Assembly: GCF_000383615.1 (NCBI RefSeq)
Contig: NZ_KB911590.1
Location: 62,001 to 126,000 of the forward strand
Reading direction: 5' to 3'
DNA from: Streptomyces canus 299MFChir4.1
GTDB taxonomy: Bacteria; Actinomycetota; Actinomycetes; Streptomycetales; Streptomycetaceae
DNA: 64,000 nt
The position numbers were made by a program, and so were the translations under genes. Positions 30,301-37,962 of this stretch are shown piece after piece. The notes beneath the pieces are model-generated. The model saw only the letters and a list, made by a program, of their open reading frames with translations, was not told where the DNA came from and did no database searches. The number at the start of each line of letters is the position of its first letter. Position 1 is the first letter of the stretch.

Positions 30301-30930
30301 AAGACCTATCTGCTCGCCCAGGAGCGGGAGATGCTCGGTCTGTATGTCTCCGACCACCCGCTCTTCGGCCTGGAGCACGTGCTGTCCGACAAGGCCGACG
30401 CGGGCATCGCCCAACTCACCGGCGGTGAGCACGCCGACGGCGCGGTCGTCACCATCGGCGGCATCATCTCGGGCCTCCAGCGCAAGATGACCAAGCAGGG
30501 CAACGCCTGGGCGATCGCCACCGTCGAGGACCTCGCCGGCTCCATCGAGTGCATGTTCTTCCCGGCGACGTACCAGCTGGTGTCGACCCAACTCGTCGAG
30601 GACGCCGTGGTGTTCGTCAAGGGCCGCCTCGACAAGCGCGAGGACGTGCCCCGGCTGGTGGCGATGGAGCTCCAGGTCCCCGACCTGTCCAACGCCGGTA
30701 CCAACGCGCCCGTGACCCTCACCATCCCGGCGCTGAAGGTCACCCCGCCGATGGTCAGCAGGCTCGGTGAGATCCTCAGCCATCACAAGGGGGAGAGCGA
30801 GGTCCGCATCAGGCTCCAGGGGCCCAGCAAGACCACGGTCCTCAGGCTGGACCGGCACCGGGTGAAGCCGGACCCGGCGCTCTTCGGCGACCTGAAGGTG
30901 CTGCTCGGACCGTCCTGCCTGGCGGGCTGA
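27391..30930 (+). CDS. dnaE: DNA polymerase III alpha subunit
   Basis: A 1179-residue replicative polymerase of the DnaE1 type. The N-terminal PHP domain begins [16 protein letters not shown] at residues 5-20. The catalytic aspartates are visible in [13 protein letters not shown] (about 417-423) and in KMDFLGLRN (about 581). [10 protein letters not shown] and [26 protein letters not shown] are conserved. An OB fold follows near [18 protein letters not shown]. The GTG start is preceded by GGAGG, and a TAGACT -10-like element lies at 27322-27327. The full PHP metal motif suggests possible intrinsic proofreading, as in mycobacterial DnaE1. The terminator follows at 30955. Confidence 0.97.
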   Translation: [1179 protein letters not shown]

Positions 30931-30954
30931 GCGAGCCGGGCGGCACCGGCCATG

Positions 30955-30990
30955 CAGAGGGGCGCACTCCTGACGGGGTGCGCCCCTCTG
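30955..30990. terminator. Bidirectional terminator between dnaE and the 54-residue gene
   Basis: Perfect 13-bp arms, CAGAGGGGCGCAC and GTGCGCCCCTCTG, have a 10-base loop. It lies between two convergent genes and could stop transcription from both sides. Confidence 0.85.
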
Positions 30991-31023
30991 TGTGCTGGGT
31001 CTCAACAACCCTTTATGCAGATG

Positions 31024-31188
31024 TCAGTTGTGGCCGAAGCTTTTCTGCCGCCCCTTGCGGGCCACGTCGCCGGGGGTCACCTGCGGGGCATGCTGCTCGG
31101 TCGGCGTCTCCATCGAGGAGTGCTGGGGCTCCTGCCCGGCACGCTCGGTCTGCGACGGCTTTCGGTTCTGCTTCTTGTTCTTGGCCAT
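31024..31188 (-). CDS. Small basic hydrophilic protein, 54 residues
   Basis: The ATG at 31188 is preceded by GGAGGCAACACC, a strong ribosome-binding site with good spacing. It opens a 54-codon frame beginning MAKNKKQNRKPSQTERAGQE and ending GRQKSFGHN. The product has a lysine-rich N-terminus, many Gln, Ser and Thr residues, no hydrophobic segment and no cysteine. It is probably disordered and could bind nucleic acid. I do not recognise a named family. It is convergent with dnaE and shares its terminator. The well-formed start signal and terminator support a real gene despite its size. Confidence 0.75.
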   Translation of the reverse strand: MAKNKKQNRKPSQTERAGQEPQHSSMETPTEQHAPQVTPGDVARKGRQKSFGHN

Positions 31189-31409
31189 GGTGTTGCCTCC
31201 TGTGGGGATCTAGGGGCCAGGGCCGGGACCAGATTCACATAGGCTGACAACAGGCGCATTTCGGATAATTACCGTCTGTGACAGGGGATGTCGCCGGGCA
31301 ATGCCCCGAAACGCCACGCCGAAGATCGAGTTCCGGCCGTTAACCCTCGCGTGGTCGGGCAGACTCGAAGGAAGCCCGAAGCAAACCTCCCGGAAAGAGG
31401 GTGGATCGC

Positions 31410-32630
31410 GTGGACCGCTGCATCGTCCTGGTGGACGCCGGGTATCTGCTGGGGGCCGCCGCCAGTCTCCTTGCCGGGGAGCCCTCCCGTTCCCGTATCA
31501 CCGTCGATCACGCCGCCCTCGTGCAGGGGCTGCGCGACCGGGCCGAGTCCGACACCGAACGGCCCCTGCTGCGCATCTACTGGTTCGACGGCGCCCCCGA
31601 CCGCGTCCCGCAGCCCGAGCACCGCAGACTGCGGGTGATGCCCCGGGTCACCGTCCGGCTCGGCGCCCTGACCCGCAGCGACGGACGCTGGGCCCAGAAG
31701 GGCGTGGACGCCGCCATGCACGCCGAGCTCACCGAGCTGGCCCGCAACCGCGCCTGCTCCGACATCGTGCTCGTCACCGGCGACGGGGACCTGCTGCCGG
31801 GCATGATGGCAGCCAAGGAGCACGGGGTCGCCGTACACCTGTGGGCCGTGCAGGCCGCCGACGGGGACTACAACCAGTCGGAGGACCTGGTCGCCGAGGC
31901 GGACGAGCGGCGGGTGCTGGACCGCGCGTGGATCACCAAGGCCGTCCGCGCGAAGGAGCTCGGCGGGATCTGCGCGCCGCAGCCCGTGCCGCGGCCCGAG
32001 ATCGCCGCGATCCTGTCGGCGCCGCTGCCCGAGTCCGCGCTCTCGCAGGCGCCCGAGCGGCCCGCGGAGGAGAGCGAGCACGCCCCGGCGGCCGCCTCGG
32101 AGAACGGCACGCAGGAGCGGGTGCCGGCGCCGAAGGGCGTACCGACGCCCAAGGACCTCGCCGCGCTGCGGGCCCACGGTGCCCAGCAGCCCGCCCAGCA
32201 CCCCGCGAGCGCCACTCTGCGCTGGTCCTCCGACAAGGGCTGGGTCGACCGGCCCAGTGGTGCCGCCGAGCCGCCGGAGGTCGCCTCCATGCCGACGCTC
32301 GCGCAGCTGACCACGGCGGAGCAGCGGTGGGCCGACCGGGAGGAGGACATCACCACGGTCGGCGGCGACCCCTTCGAGGTGGGCCAGGTCTTCGCGCGGC
32401 GCTGGATGGAGCGGCTCGGTGACCAGGCGCATCTGCAGCGGCTGTCCGGGATGTACCCGCGGGTGCCGCACCGGATCGACGGGGAACTGCTCCGGTACGC
32501 GGCCCGGTTCGGGCTGCTCGCGCACAAGGACGACCAGATCGACGAGCACGACCGTTATGCGATCCGGGCCGGCTTCTGGCGGGAGATCGATGTGCGGACG
32601 GCCGCGGAGCACGCTCCCGCCGGGGAGTGA
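31410..32630 (+). CDS. NYN domain (PIN-like) ribonuclease-type protein
   Basis: A 406-residue protein with an N-terminal NYN/PIN-like nuclease domain of the MARF1/LabA type. It begins CIVLVDAGYLLGAA (first acidic residue), continues through RIYWFDGAP, KGVDAAMHAEL and IVLVTGDGDLLPGMMAAKEHGV (last acidic pair), and ends near residue 190. A proline-rich linker of about 110 residues leads to a C-terminal domain (RLSGMYPRVPHRIDGELLRYAARFGLLAHK) that looks like a small winged-helix fold. GTG 31410 has an AAAGAGGG site. An RNA-cleaving role is inferred from the fold. It stands alone, upstream of an ABC exporter. Confidence 0.82.
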   Translation: MDRCIVLVDAGYLLGAAASLLAGEPSRSRITVDHAALVQGLRDRAESDTERPLLRIYWFDGAPDRVPQPEHRRLRVMPRVTVRLGALTRSDGRWAQKGVDAAMHAELTELARNRACSDIVLVTGDGDLLPGMMAAKEHGVAVHLWAVQAADGDYNQSEDLVAEADERRVLDRAWITKAVRAKELGGICAPQPVPRPEIAAILSAPLPESALSQAPERPAEESEHAPAAASENGTQERVPAPKGVPTPKDLAALRAHGAQQPAQHPASATLRWSSDKGWVDRPSGAAEPPEVASMPTLAQLTTAEQRWADREEDITTVGGDPFEVGQVFARRWMERLGDQAHLQRLSGMYPRVPHRIDGELLRYAARFGLLAHKDDQIDEHDRYAIRAGFWREIDVRTAAEHAPAGE

Positions 32631-32677
32631 AACGGCACATACACCGCCCCAAGGGCGAGCAAAGCTCCCCGACCCCG

Positions 32678-32683
32678 TAGTCT
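32678..32683 (+). promoter_or_regulatory. Possible leaderless promoter of the ABC exporter
   Basis: TAGTCT ends eight bases before the GTG start of the ATPase gene, and no Shine-Dalgarno sequence is seen. Confidence 0.35.
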
Positions 32684-32691
32684 CGTCCTTT

Positions 32692-33711
32692 GTGAGTACG
32701 CGCGCTGCACCGGCACTTCGACACCGTGGTGATGTCGTGTGTGCGGTGCGCGGACTGACCAAGACCTATCCCGCGGTGCGCGGGCGGCGCGGGACGCCGG
32801 CGACGCCCGAGGTACGGGCCACCGACGACGTACGGCTGGACATCCGCCGCGGTGAGATCTTCGGGCTGCTCGGGCCGAACGGCGCCGGGAAGACCACGCT
32901 CGTACGGCAGCTCACCGGTCTGATGCGGCCCGACCGCGGCAGCGTGGAGATCCTCGGGCACGACATCGTGCGCCACCCGGACCGGGCCTCGCGGATCCTC
33001 GCCTACCTCGGTCAGGAGTCCACCGCCCTCGACGAGCTCACCGTCTCCCTCGCCGCCGAGACCACCGGTCGGCTGCGCGGCCTGGAGGCCAGGAAGGCGC
33101 GGGCCGAGCGGGACGCCGTACTCGACGAGCTGGGGCTCACGCCGATCGCCGGGCGGCCGCTGAAGAAGCTGTCCGGCGGGCAGCGGCGGCTCGCCTGCTT
33201 CGCGTCGGCGCTCGTGGGGGAGCGGCCGCTGCTCGTGCTCGACGAGCCGACCACCGCGATGGACCCCGTGGCGCGGCGCGCGGTGTGGTCCGCCGTGGAC
33301 CGGCGGCGGGCCGAACGCGGCACGACCGTGCTGCTCGTCACCCACAACGTCATCGAGGCGGAGACGGTCCTGGACCGGGTCGCCGTCCTCGACCAGGGCC
33401 GGGTGATCGCCTGCGACACACCCACCGGCCTCAAGCAACAGGTGGCGGGCGAGGTCCGCGTCGACCTCGTGTGGCGCGAGGCGGCCCCGCTGCACGTGCC
33501 CGAGGTCGCCGCGCTCCTGGACCGGGCCGTGGCCGCCGGACGCCGCTGGACGCTGCGGCTCGCCCCCGAGGAGGCGCGCGCGGTCGTCGCCACCGTCACC
33601 GGCGGGGCCGCGTTCGCCGCGCTGGACGACTTCACGCTCGCCACGCCCAGCCTGGAGGACGTGTACCTCGCGTTGGGCGGGGCCGCGCAGCAGGGACTGG
33701 TGAAGGCTTGA
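32692..33711 (+). CDS. ABC transporter ATP-binding protein
   Basis: A 339-residue ATPase of the DrrA/NatA-like exporter type. It has Walker A GPNGAGKTT, Q-loop LGQES, signature LSGGQRR, Walker B LLVLDEPTT and H-loop LVTHN. A C-terminal extension of about 100 residues ends near SLEDVYLALGG, which is typical of this subfamily. With the permease gene that follows after 73 bases it should form an exporter for a drug, lipid or similar molecule; the substrate is not evident. A TAGTCT -10-like hexamer eight bases before the GTG suggests a leaderless start. Confidence 0.92.
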   Translation: MSTRAAPALRHRGDVVCAVRGLTKTYPAVRGRRGTPATPEVRATDDVRLDIRRGEIFGLLGPNGAGKTTLVRQLTGLMRPDRGSVEILGHDIVRHPDRASRILAYLGQESTALDELTVSLAAETTGRLRGLEARKARAERDAVLDELGLTPIAGRPLKKLSGGQRRLACFASALVGERPLLVLDEPTTAMDPVARRAVWSAVDRRRAERGTTVLLVTHNVIEAETVLDRVAVLDQGRVIACDTPTGLKQQVAGEVRVDLVWREAAPLHVPEVAALLDRAVAAGRRWTLRLAPEEARAVVATVTGGAAFAALDDFTLATPSLEDVYLALGGAAQQGLVKA

Positions 33712-33784
33712 GCACTTTGAGTACGCGGACGGCCCTGTCCGTACGTCACAGGGCGAGTGCCGGAGCGAAGAGGAGCTGAGCCAC

Positions 33785-34609
33785 GTGAGTGTCGTACCCG
33801 CCGAGGCTCTGCAAGGTGGCGCGCCGGCCGTCGAGGAGACGGGCCGGGGCGCGGCCGCCGAGCTCGGGCCGCGCGCGCGGCTGTGGCCGTCGCTGGCGGC
33901 CGTGTACCGGGCGCAGCTGTCCCGCGCGCGGGTCGCCCGCATCCCGCTGCTGTTCGTGGCGACCTTCCAGTCGATCGGGATCATGATCCTGATGCGGGGG
34001 GTCGTGGACGGCGGGGACGAGGCGCAGTCCGTGGTCGCCGGGGCGTCCGTGCTGGTCGTGGCCTTCGTCGCGCTCAATCTGCTCGCGCAGTACTTCGGGC
34101 AGCTGCGGGCCAGCGGAGGGCTCGACCACTACGCCACCCTGCCGGTGCCGCCCGCCGCAGTGGTGCTCGGCGCCGCGGGCGCGTACGCCTCCTTCACCGT
34201 GCCCGGGACCGTGGTGACCGCCGTTTTCGGGTGTGTGCTGTTCGGGCTGCCGCTGGCGCACCTGTGGGTGCTGGTGGCGGTCATTCCGCTGGCGGGAGCC
34301 GCTCTGGCGGGCCTCGGTGCGGCCCTCGGACTGCTCGCGCCCCGGCCCGAGCTGGCCACCCTGCTGGGACAGCTCGGGATGTCCGCCGCGCTGCTGCTCG
34401 GGGTGCTGCCCGCCGACCGGATGCCCGAGGTGGTGCGGTTCGCCCGGGACCTGCTGCCGTCGACCTACGGCGTCGAGGCCTTCGCCCGGACCTTCGGGCC
34501 GCATCCCGACTGGGCCTTCGTGCTCGGCGACCTCGCCGTGTGCGGGTGCGTGGGAGTGGTCTCGCTGGCCGTCGCCACCTGGGCCTATCGCCGGGCGGCC
34601 GTCCGGTGA
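33785..34609 (+). CDS. ABC transporter permease (ABC-2 type)
   Basis: A 274-residue permease with six hydrophobic segments, beginning near RIPLLFVATFQSIGIMIL and ending LAVCGCVGVVSLAVATWAY. The layout is that of ABC-2 exporters. A polar N-terminal tail of about 45 residues precedes the first helix. The GTG start has AGAGGAG upstream. It pairs with the ATPase gene just before it. The 73-base gap between them contains no terminator, so they form one operon. The substrate is unknown; no resistance or biosynthetic genes are adjacent. Confidence 0.88.
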   Translation: MSVVPAEALQGGAPAVEETGRGAAAELGPRARLWPSLAAVYRAQLSRARVARIPLLFVATFQSIGIMILMRGVVDGGDEAQSVVAGASVLVVAFVALNLLAQYFGQLRASGGLDHYATLPVPPAAVVLGAAGAYASFTVPGTVVTAVFGCVLFGLPLAHLWVLVAVIPLAGAALAGLGAALGLLAPRPELATLLGQLGMSAALLLGVLPADRMPEVVRFARDLLPSTYGVEAFARTFGPHPDWAFVLGDLAVCGCVGVVSLAVATWAYRRAAVR

Positions 34610-34643
34610 CGCGCCGCACAGGCGGGCCTGGCACGATGTCAGG

Positions 34644-35336
34644 GTGACCGCTCCGTTGACGCCTCCTCCGCCGCCGCACGAACCGTCCTCGCACGAACCG
34701 TCCTCGCACGATGCCTGGCAGGCCCCCGGTGCCGCCTACGCGGCTCCTGCCGAACCCCGGTACGGGCACGGCGGGCCCGGGATGAAGACCGAGCTGCTGG
34801 AAGGCACGGTGATCATGGTCGCCGTGGCGCTCGCCGGAGCGCTGCTCGGGGTGCTGTGGTGGTGGCTGGCTCCGCATGTGCCGCTGGTCGGGGACGTGGA
34901 CGAGCGGGGGAACTGGGTCGTCTATCTCAAGGACACCGAGGGGGAGCAGGCGGTCGGGGTGGACGGGACGCTCACCCTGCTGGCCCTGGCCTTCGGTTTC
35001 GTGAGCGCGCTCGCCGTGTTCCTGTGGCGGCGGCGGGGCGGGGTGCCGCTGGTCGTGGGGCTGGCCGTCGGGGGAGTGCTGGGATCCCTGCTCGCCTGGC
35101 GGGTGGGGACGTGGCTCGGGCCCACGTCCGACGTGATCGCCCATGCGAAGGCCGTGGGCAAGGGCGTCACGTTCTCCGCGCCGCTGAAGCTGGGGGCGAA
35201 GGGGGCGTTGCTCGCCTGGTCCTTCGCCGGCCTCGTCGTGCATCTGGGGCTCACGGCGCTGTTCGGGCCCCGGGATCCCGAGTCGGCGTACGGGGCCGCG
35301 GCCCCGGGGGACGGGTACGGAACGCCCGCGCAGTAG
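34644..35336 (+). CDS. DUF2567 family membrane protein
   Basis: A 230-residue protein. It has a disordered N-terminus of about 45 residues containing HEPSSHEPSSHDA (a 15-base tandem repeat) and four membrane helices. The first is in TVIMVAVALAGALLGVLWWWLAP, and the soluble loop GDVDERGNWVVYLKDTEGEQAVGVDG follows it. These features match the actinobacterial DUF2567 family, whose role is unknown. The GTG start has a CACGAT element six bases upstream and no ribosome-binding site, so it may be leaderless. It is convergent with the bL37-like gene and separated from it by a terminator. Confidence 0.78.
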   Translation: MTAPLTPPPPPHEPSSHEPSSHDAWQAPGAAYAAPAEPRYGHGGPGMKTELLEGTVIMVAVALAGALLGVLWWWLAPHVPLVGDVDERGNWVVYLKDTEGEQAVGVDGTLTLLALAFGFVSALAVFLWRRRGGVPLVVGLAVGGVLGSLLAWRVGTWLGPTSDVIAHAKAVGKGVTFSAPLKLGAKGALLAWSFAGLVVHLGLTALFGPRDPESAYGAAAPGDGYGTPAQ

Positions 35337-35348
35337 GGGCTCCGAAGG

Positions 35349-35377
35349 GGCCCCGTCCTCGAAGGCGGGACGGGGCC
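35349..35377. terminator. Bidirectional terminator after the DUF2567 gene
   Basis: 10-bp arms GGCCCCGTCC and GGACGGGGCC have a 9-base loop. It lies between convergent genes and serves either strand. Confidence 0.75.
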
Positions 35378-35403
35378 GAATGACCTGGGCCGGAGTCGGC
35401 CCC

Positions 35404-35478
35404 CTACGCCGGGCGGCTGCCGTGGTTCGAGCGGCCCTTCTTCGTGCGCCACCTGCGCTTGCGCGTTCTCTTCGACAT
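35404..35478 (-). CDS. Probable ribosomal protein bL37 (24 residues)
   Basis: A 24-codon frame reads MSKRTRKRRWRTKKGRS and ends NHGSRPA. Half of the residues are Lys or Arg. The size, the MxKRxRK start and the NHGxRP ending match the 24-residue bL37 protein found in mycobacterial 50S ribosomes. The ATG has AGAAGGGG just upstream. It lies between a terminator and the ybaK gene. The call rests on recalled family features rather than an alignment run, and the gene is short enough to be missed by most gene callers. Confidence 0.75.
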   Translation of the reverse strand: MSKRTRKRRWRTKKGRSNHGSRPA

Positions 35479-35519
35479 ACCCCTTCTGCTTAGTCCAGGA
35501 AGGGGCCCTCGTCGAGGGG

Positions 35520-36020
35520 TCACGCGCGGGCGATGGGCGCCAGGACCGCGTTCGTGAGATCGGCCAGGTCCTTCGGCGCGAGTTCCACCTCCAGGCCCCG
35601 GCGGCCCGCCGAGACACAGATCGTGTCGTGGGCGGAGGCGGACGCGTCCAGGACCGTGGGCAGCTTCTTGCGCTGGCCCAGCGGGGAGATGCCGCCCCGG
35701 ACATAGCCCGTGGTGCGTTCCGCGAGGGTCGGGTCGGCCATCGCCGCCCGCTTGCCGCCCGCGGCCGTCGCCAGGGCCTTCAGGTCCAGGGAGCCCGCCA
35801 CCGGGACCACCGCCACCGTCAGCGCGCCGTCCACGTCCGCCACCAGCGTCTTGAAGACGCGCTCCGGGGAGACTCCCATCGCCTCGGCCGCCTCCTCGCC
35901 GTAGGAGGGATGGGCGGGGTCGTGGTCGTAGGCGTGCACGGTGAAGGAAACGCCCGCGGTGGTCAGGGCCACGGTCGCGGGGGTGCCGCCCTGCTGCTGC
36001 TTCTTCGACTTCTTCGCCAT
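35520..36020 (-). CDS. ybaK: YbaK/EbsC-type aminoacyl-tRNA deacylase
   Basis: A 166-residue YbaK-domain protein expected to hydrolyse misacylated tRNA, classically Cys-tRNA-Pro. Family features are HPSYGEEAAEAMGVSPERVFKTLVADVDG, the substrate-pocket lysine region KALATAAGGKRAAMAD, and GYVRGGISPLGQRKKLPTVLD with the GGISP loop. The N-terminus starts MAKKSKKQQQ. It is separated from the Lon-domain gene by 16 bases and lies on the same strand. The trans-editing role is well established for the family; the exact tRNA substrate is not visible. Confidence 0.92.
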   Translation of the reverse strand: MAKKSKKQQQGGTPATVALTTAGVSFTVHAYDHDPAHPSYGEEAAEAMGVSPERVFKTLVADVDGALTVAVVPVAGSLDLKALATAAGGKRAAMADPTLAERTTGYVRGGISPLGQRKKLPTVLDASASAHDTICVSAGRRGLEVELAPKDLADLTNAVLAPIARA

Positions 36021-36036
36021 CTGACGGGTTCCGGCC

Positions 36037-36777
36037 TCAGTTCAGACTCGTCGGGCCGCGCGTCAGTTCCGACGCCGGCAACGACGGCAGATTACGGATG
36101 ATCGCCGTCTCCGCGCGCAGGATTTTCAGTTCGTCGCGCAGCCGGGACGCGGTGTCGGGGGCCTGGAGCAGGCGCTGCTTGGTGGGGATGTCGAGCATCA
36201 CCGCGGCCGCCACCAGGTACGAGACCACCGAGGGTTCGTCCGGGAGGTCCGCGCCGGACGACAGGGAGCGTTCCCTCGCTCCCGCCAGGCGCTTCTGGTA
36301 CTGGCGGAATGCCCGCAGTACGCCCTCCGCCAGGGGCCCGGACTCGTCGCCCGGCTCCTCCGGCAGCTCTTCCAGTTCGGCCGTCAGATAGGGGCCCGAG
36401 GCGTCGACGGACAGCAGCCGGACCCGGGTCGTGCCCGTCGCCAGGACCTCGAAGGTGCCGTCGGGCCGTTCCCGGATCGTCGCCGCGTCCGCGACACAGC
36501 CGACCGAGTGGAACGCCTGGACAGGGTCGTCGCCGAAGCCGGCCCCGGGGCCGCTGTCGGGCACGGCCGTCCGGTCCGGCAGGCCGGGGGCGCTGGGCGC
36601 CACCTCGTGGCCGTCCCGGATCGCCACGACGGCGAACCGGCGCGGTTCCTCCTCGGGCGTCTTCAGCAGTTCGCGCATCATGGCGCGATAGCGCTCCTCG
36701 AAGACGTTGAGAGGAAGCACGAGCCCCGGGAACAGCACAGAGTTCAGGGGGAAGAGCGGGAGCCGCACGGTGGTCAC
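36037..36777 (-). CDS. Lon N-terminal (LAN) domain protein
   Basis: A 246-residue protein consisting of a Lon substrate-binding domain alone, without ATPase or protease domains. It opens RLPLFPLNSVLFPGLVLPLNVFEERYRAMM and continues with FAVVAIRDGHEV, TGTTRVRLLSVD and YLVAAAVMLDIPTKQRLLQAPDTASRLRDELKIL. Such stand-alone proteins are widespread in actinobacteria, and their role is unclear. The GTG at 36777 starts the conserved VTTVRLPLFPL; the frame is open far upstream but only as antisense of the neighbouring gene. It is 12 bases from the helical-repeat gene, so co-transcription is likely. Confidence 0.88.
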   Translation of the reverse strand: MTTVRLPLFPLNSVLFPGLVLPLNVFEERYRAMMRELLKTPEEEPRRFAVVAIRDGHEVAPSAPGLPDRTAVPDSGPGAGFGDDPVQAFHSVGCVADAATIRERPDGTFEVLATGTTRVRLLSVDASGPYLTAELEELPEEPGDESGPLAEGVLRAFRQYQKRLAGARERSLSSGADLPDEPSVVSYLVAAAVMLDIPTKQRLLQAPDTASRLRDELKILRAETAIIRNLPSLPASELTRGPTSLN

Positions 36778-36788
36778 GGCGCCAAAGC

Positions 36789-37799
36789 CTAATGGCCCGC
36801 GGAGCGGACTCGTCCCCCGTGCCCACTTCGTGGATGGATCAGGGCGTGCCGCCGGACCTCCTCCCGGACCTCCAGGAAGCGGCCCAGCGGGTCCTCGGCC
36901 TCCCGGCCCCACGGGAACGAGGTCGCGTACGGGCCGAGCATGCGCAGCTGCTCCAGGGCGTCCTGCCAGCGGCCCAGACGCACCAGCACGTAGACCAGCT
37001 TGTTGCGGATCTCGGCGGGCCAGGGGTCGGCCGGCGCGAACGTGGCGGACAGCTCGATCGCCCGGTCGGCTGCCGCGTCCAGCCGCTCGCGCGGCACCGC
37101 GTCGGAGCCCGCCTCGGTCAGACACGCGAGGGCGGCCCGCGCGGGCAGCGCCTGGATCAGGGAGCCGGGCGGGGCGTCCTGAGCGGCCCGGTCGGCGAAG
37201 TCGAAGCACTCGCGGTGCGAGCCGCGCCAGGACGTCGCCAGATAGCGCAGGGCGGCGACATGGCAGCCGTAGTGCAGCGGGGCGCGCCTGAGGGCCGCCT
37301 CCCACAGTTCCCCGAAGTAGGTGTGCCCGGCCTGGGAGCCGCGTGCGTGGTCCAGGGCGATCCGCCACGGCACCGGGTCCCGGTCCTCGCCGCGCGCCGC
37401 GGCCGTGATCAGCGGGCTCACCTCGCGCAGCAGCTCCGCGCGGGCCGGCGAGTCCCACACCCGGTCCACCGCGAGCTGGGCGCCGAGCAGCAGCTGGTCC
37501 GGGTCGTGCGGGGCTTCGGCGCGCCAGGCGTCGTACCACTCGGGGCGGGAGCGGGCGAACGCGGAGAGCCGCCGGACGTACCGGTCGCGCAGTTCCCAGG
37601 CGGCGCTCTCGCGGGTCATGCGGAGCAGCTCGGCCGCTCGCCCGTGCGTGCCCTGACCGGCGGCGACCAGCGCGGGTCCGAGCCGGTCGTCAGGCGCGTC
37701 GAGCAGCACCTCGTCGTCGGCGGACAGTCCGCCGGTGAGGTACGGGGGCATCCGCGTCGCACGGATGAAGGGGGGCAGCAGAGCCATGGTGTCGACCAT
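36789..37799 (-). CDS. Helical-repeat (TPR-like) protein of unknown function
   Basis: A 336-residue, Ala/Arg-rich, soluble protein. Helical pairs resemble degenerate tetratricopeptide repeats (LWEAALRRAPLHYGCHVAALRYLATSW, AADRAIELSATFAPADPWPAEIRNKLVYVLVRLGRWQDALEQL). Repeat scaffolds usually mediate protein binding, and no catalytic motif is visible. The chosen ATG at 37799 (MVDTMALLPPF) has a poor ribosome-binding site, and an ATG four codons later is a possible alternative. It is directly upstream of the Lon-domain gene. I do not recognise a specific family. Confidence 0.7.
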   Translation of the reverse strand: MVDTMALLPPFIRATRMPPYLTGGLSADDEVLLDAPDDRLGPALVAAGQGTHGRAAELLRMTRESAAWELRDRYVRRLSAFARSRPEWYDAWRAEAPHDPDQLLLGAQLAVDRVWDSPARAELLREVSPLITAAARGEDRDPVPWRIALDHARGSQAGHTYFGELWEAALRRAPLHYGCHVAALRYLATSWRGSHRECFDFADRAAQDAPPGSLIQALPARAALACLTEAGSDAVPRERLDAAADRAIELSATFAPADPWPAEIRNKLVYVLVRLGRWQDALEQLRMLGPYATSFPWGREAEDPLGRFLEVREEVRRHALIHPRSGHGGRVRSAGH

Positions 37800-37962
37800 T
37801 GAAAGTCCGACGGCGAAGGCTGCGCCAGTGCGAACGTGCAATTCATGGAAAGTTGTACGCCGCGGGGTCAAGGGACCTTAAAAAGGTGACCGTTGAACAA
37901 CTCTCTGACCTGCTGTCTCACCGGTCCCACCCGGTGCCCTGCCGAATTCTTCACAGGGCCCG

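Noticed and set aside
27856-31008. A 1050-codon minus-strand frame opposite dnaE
   Set aside because: Antisense shadow of DnaE caused by third-position GC bias; it runs through the dnaE terminator and contains no domain.
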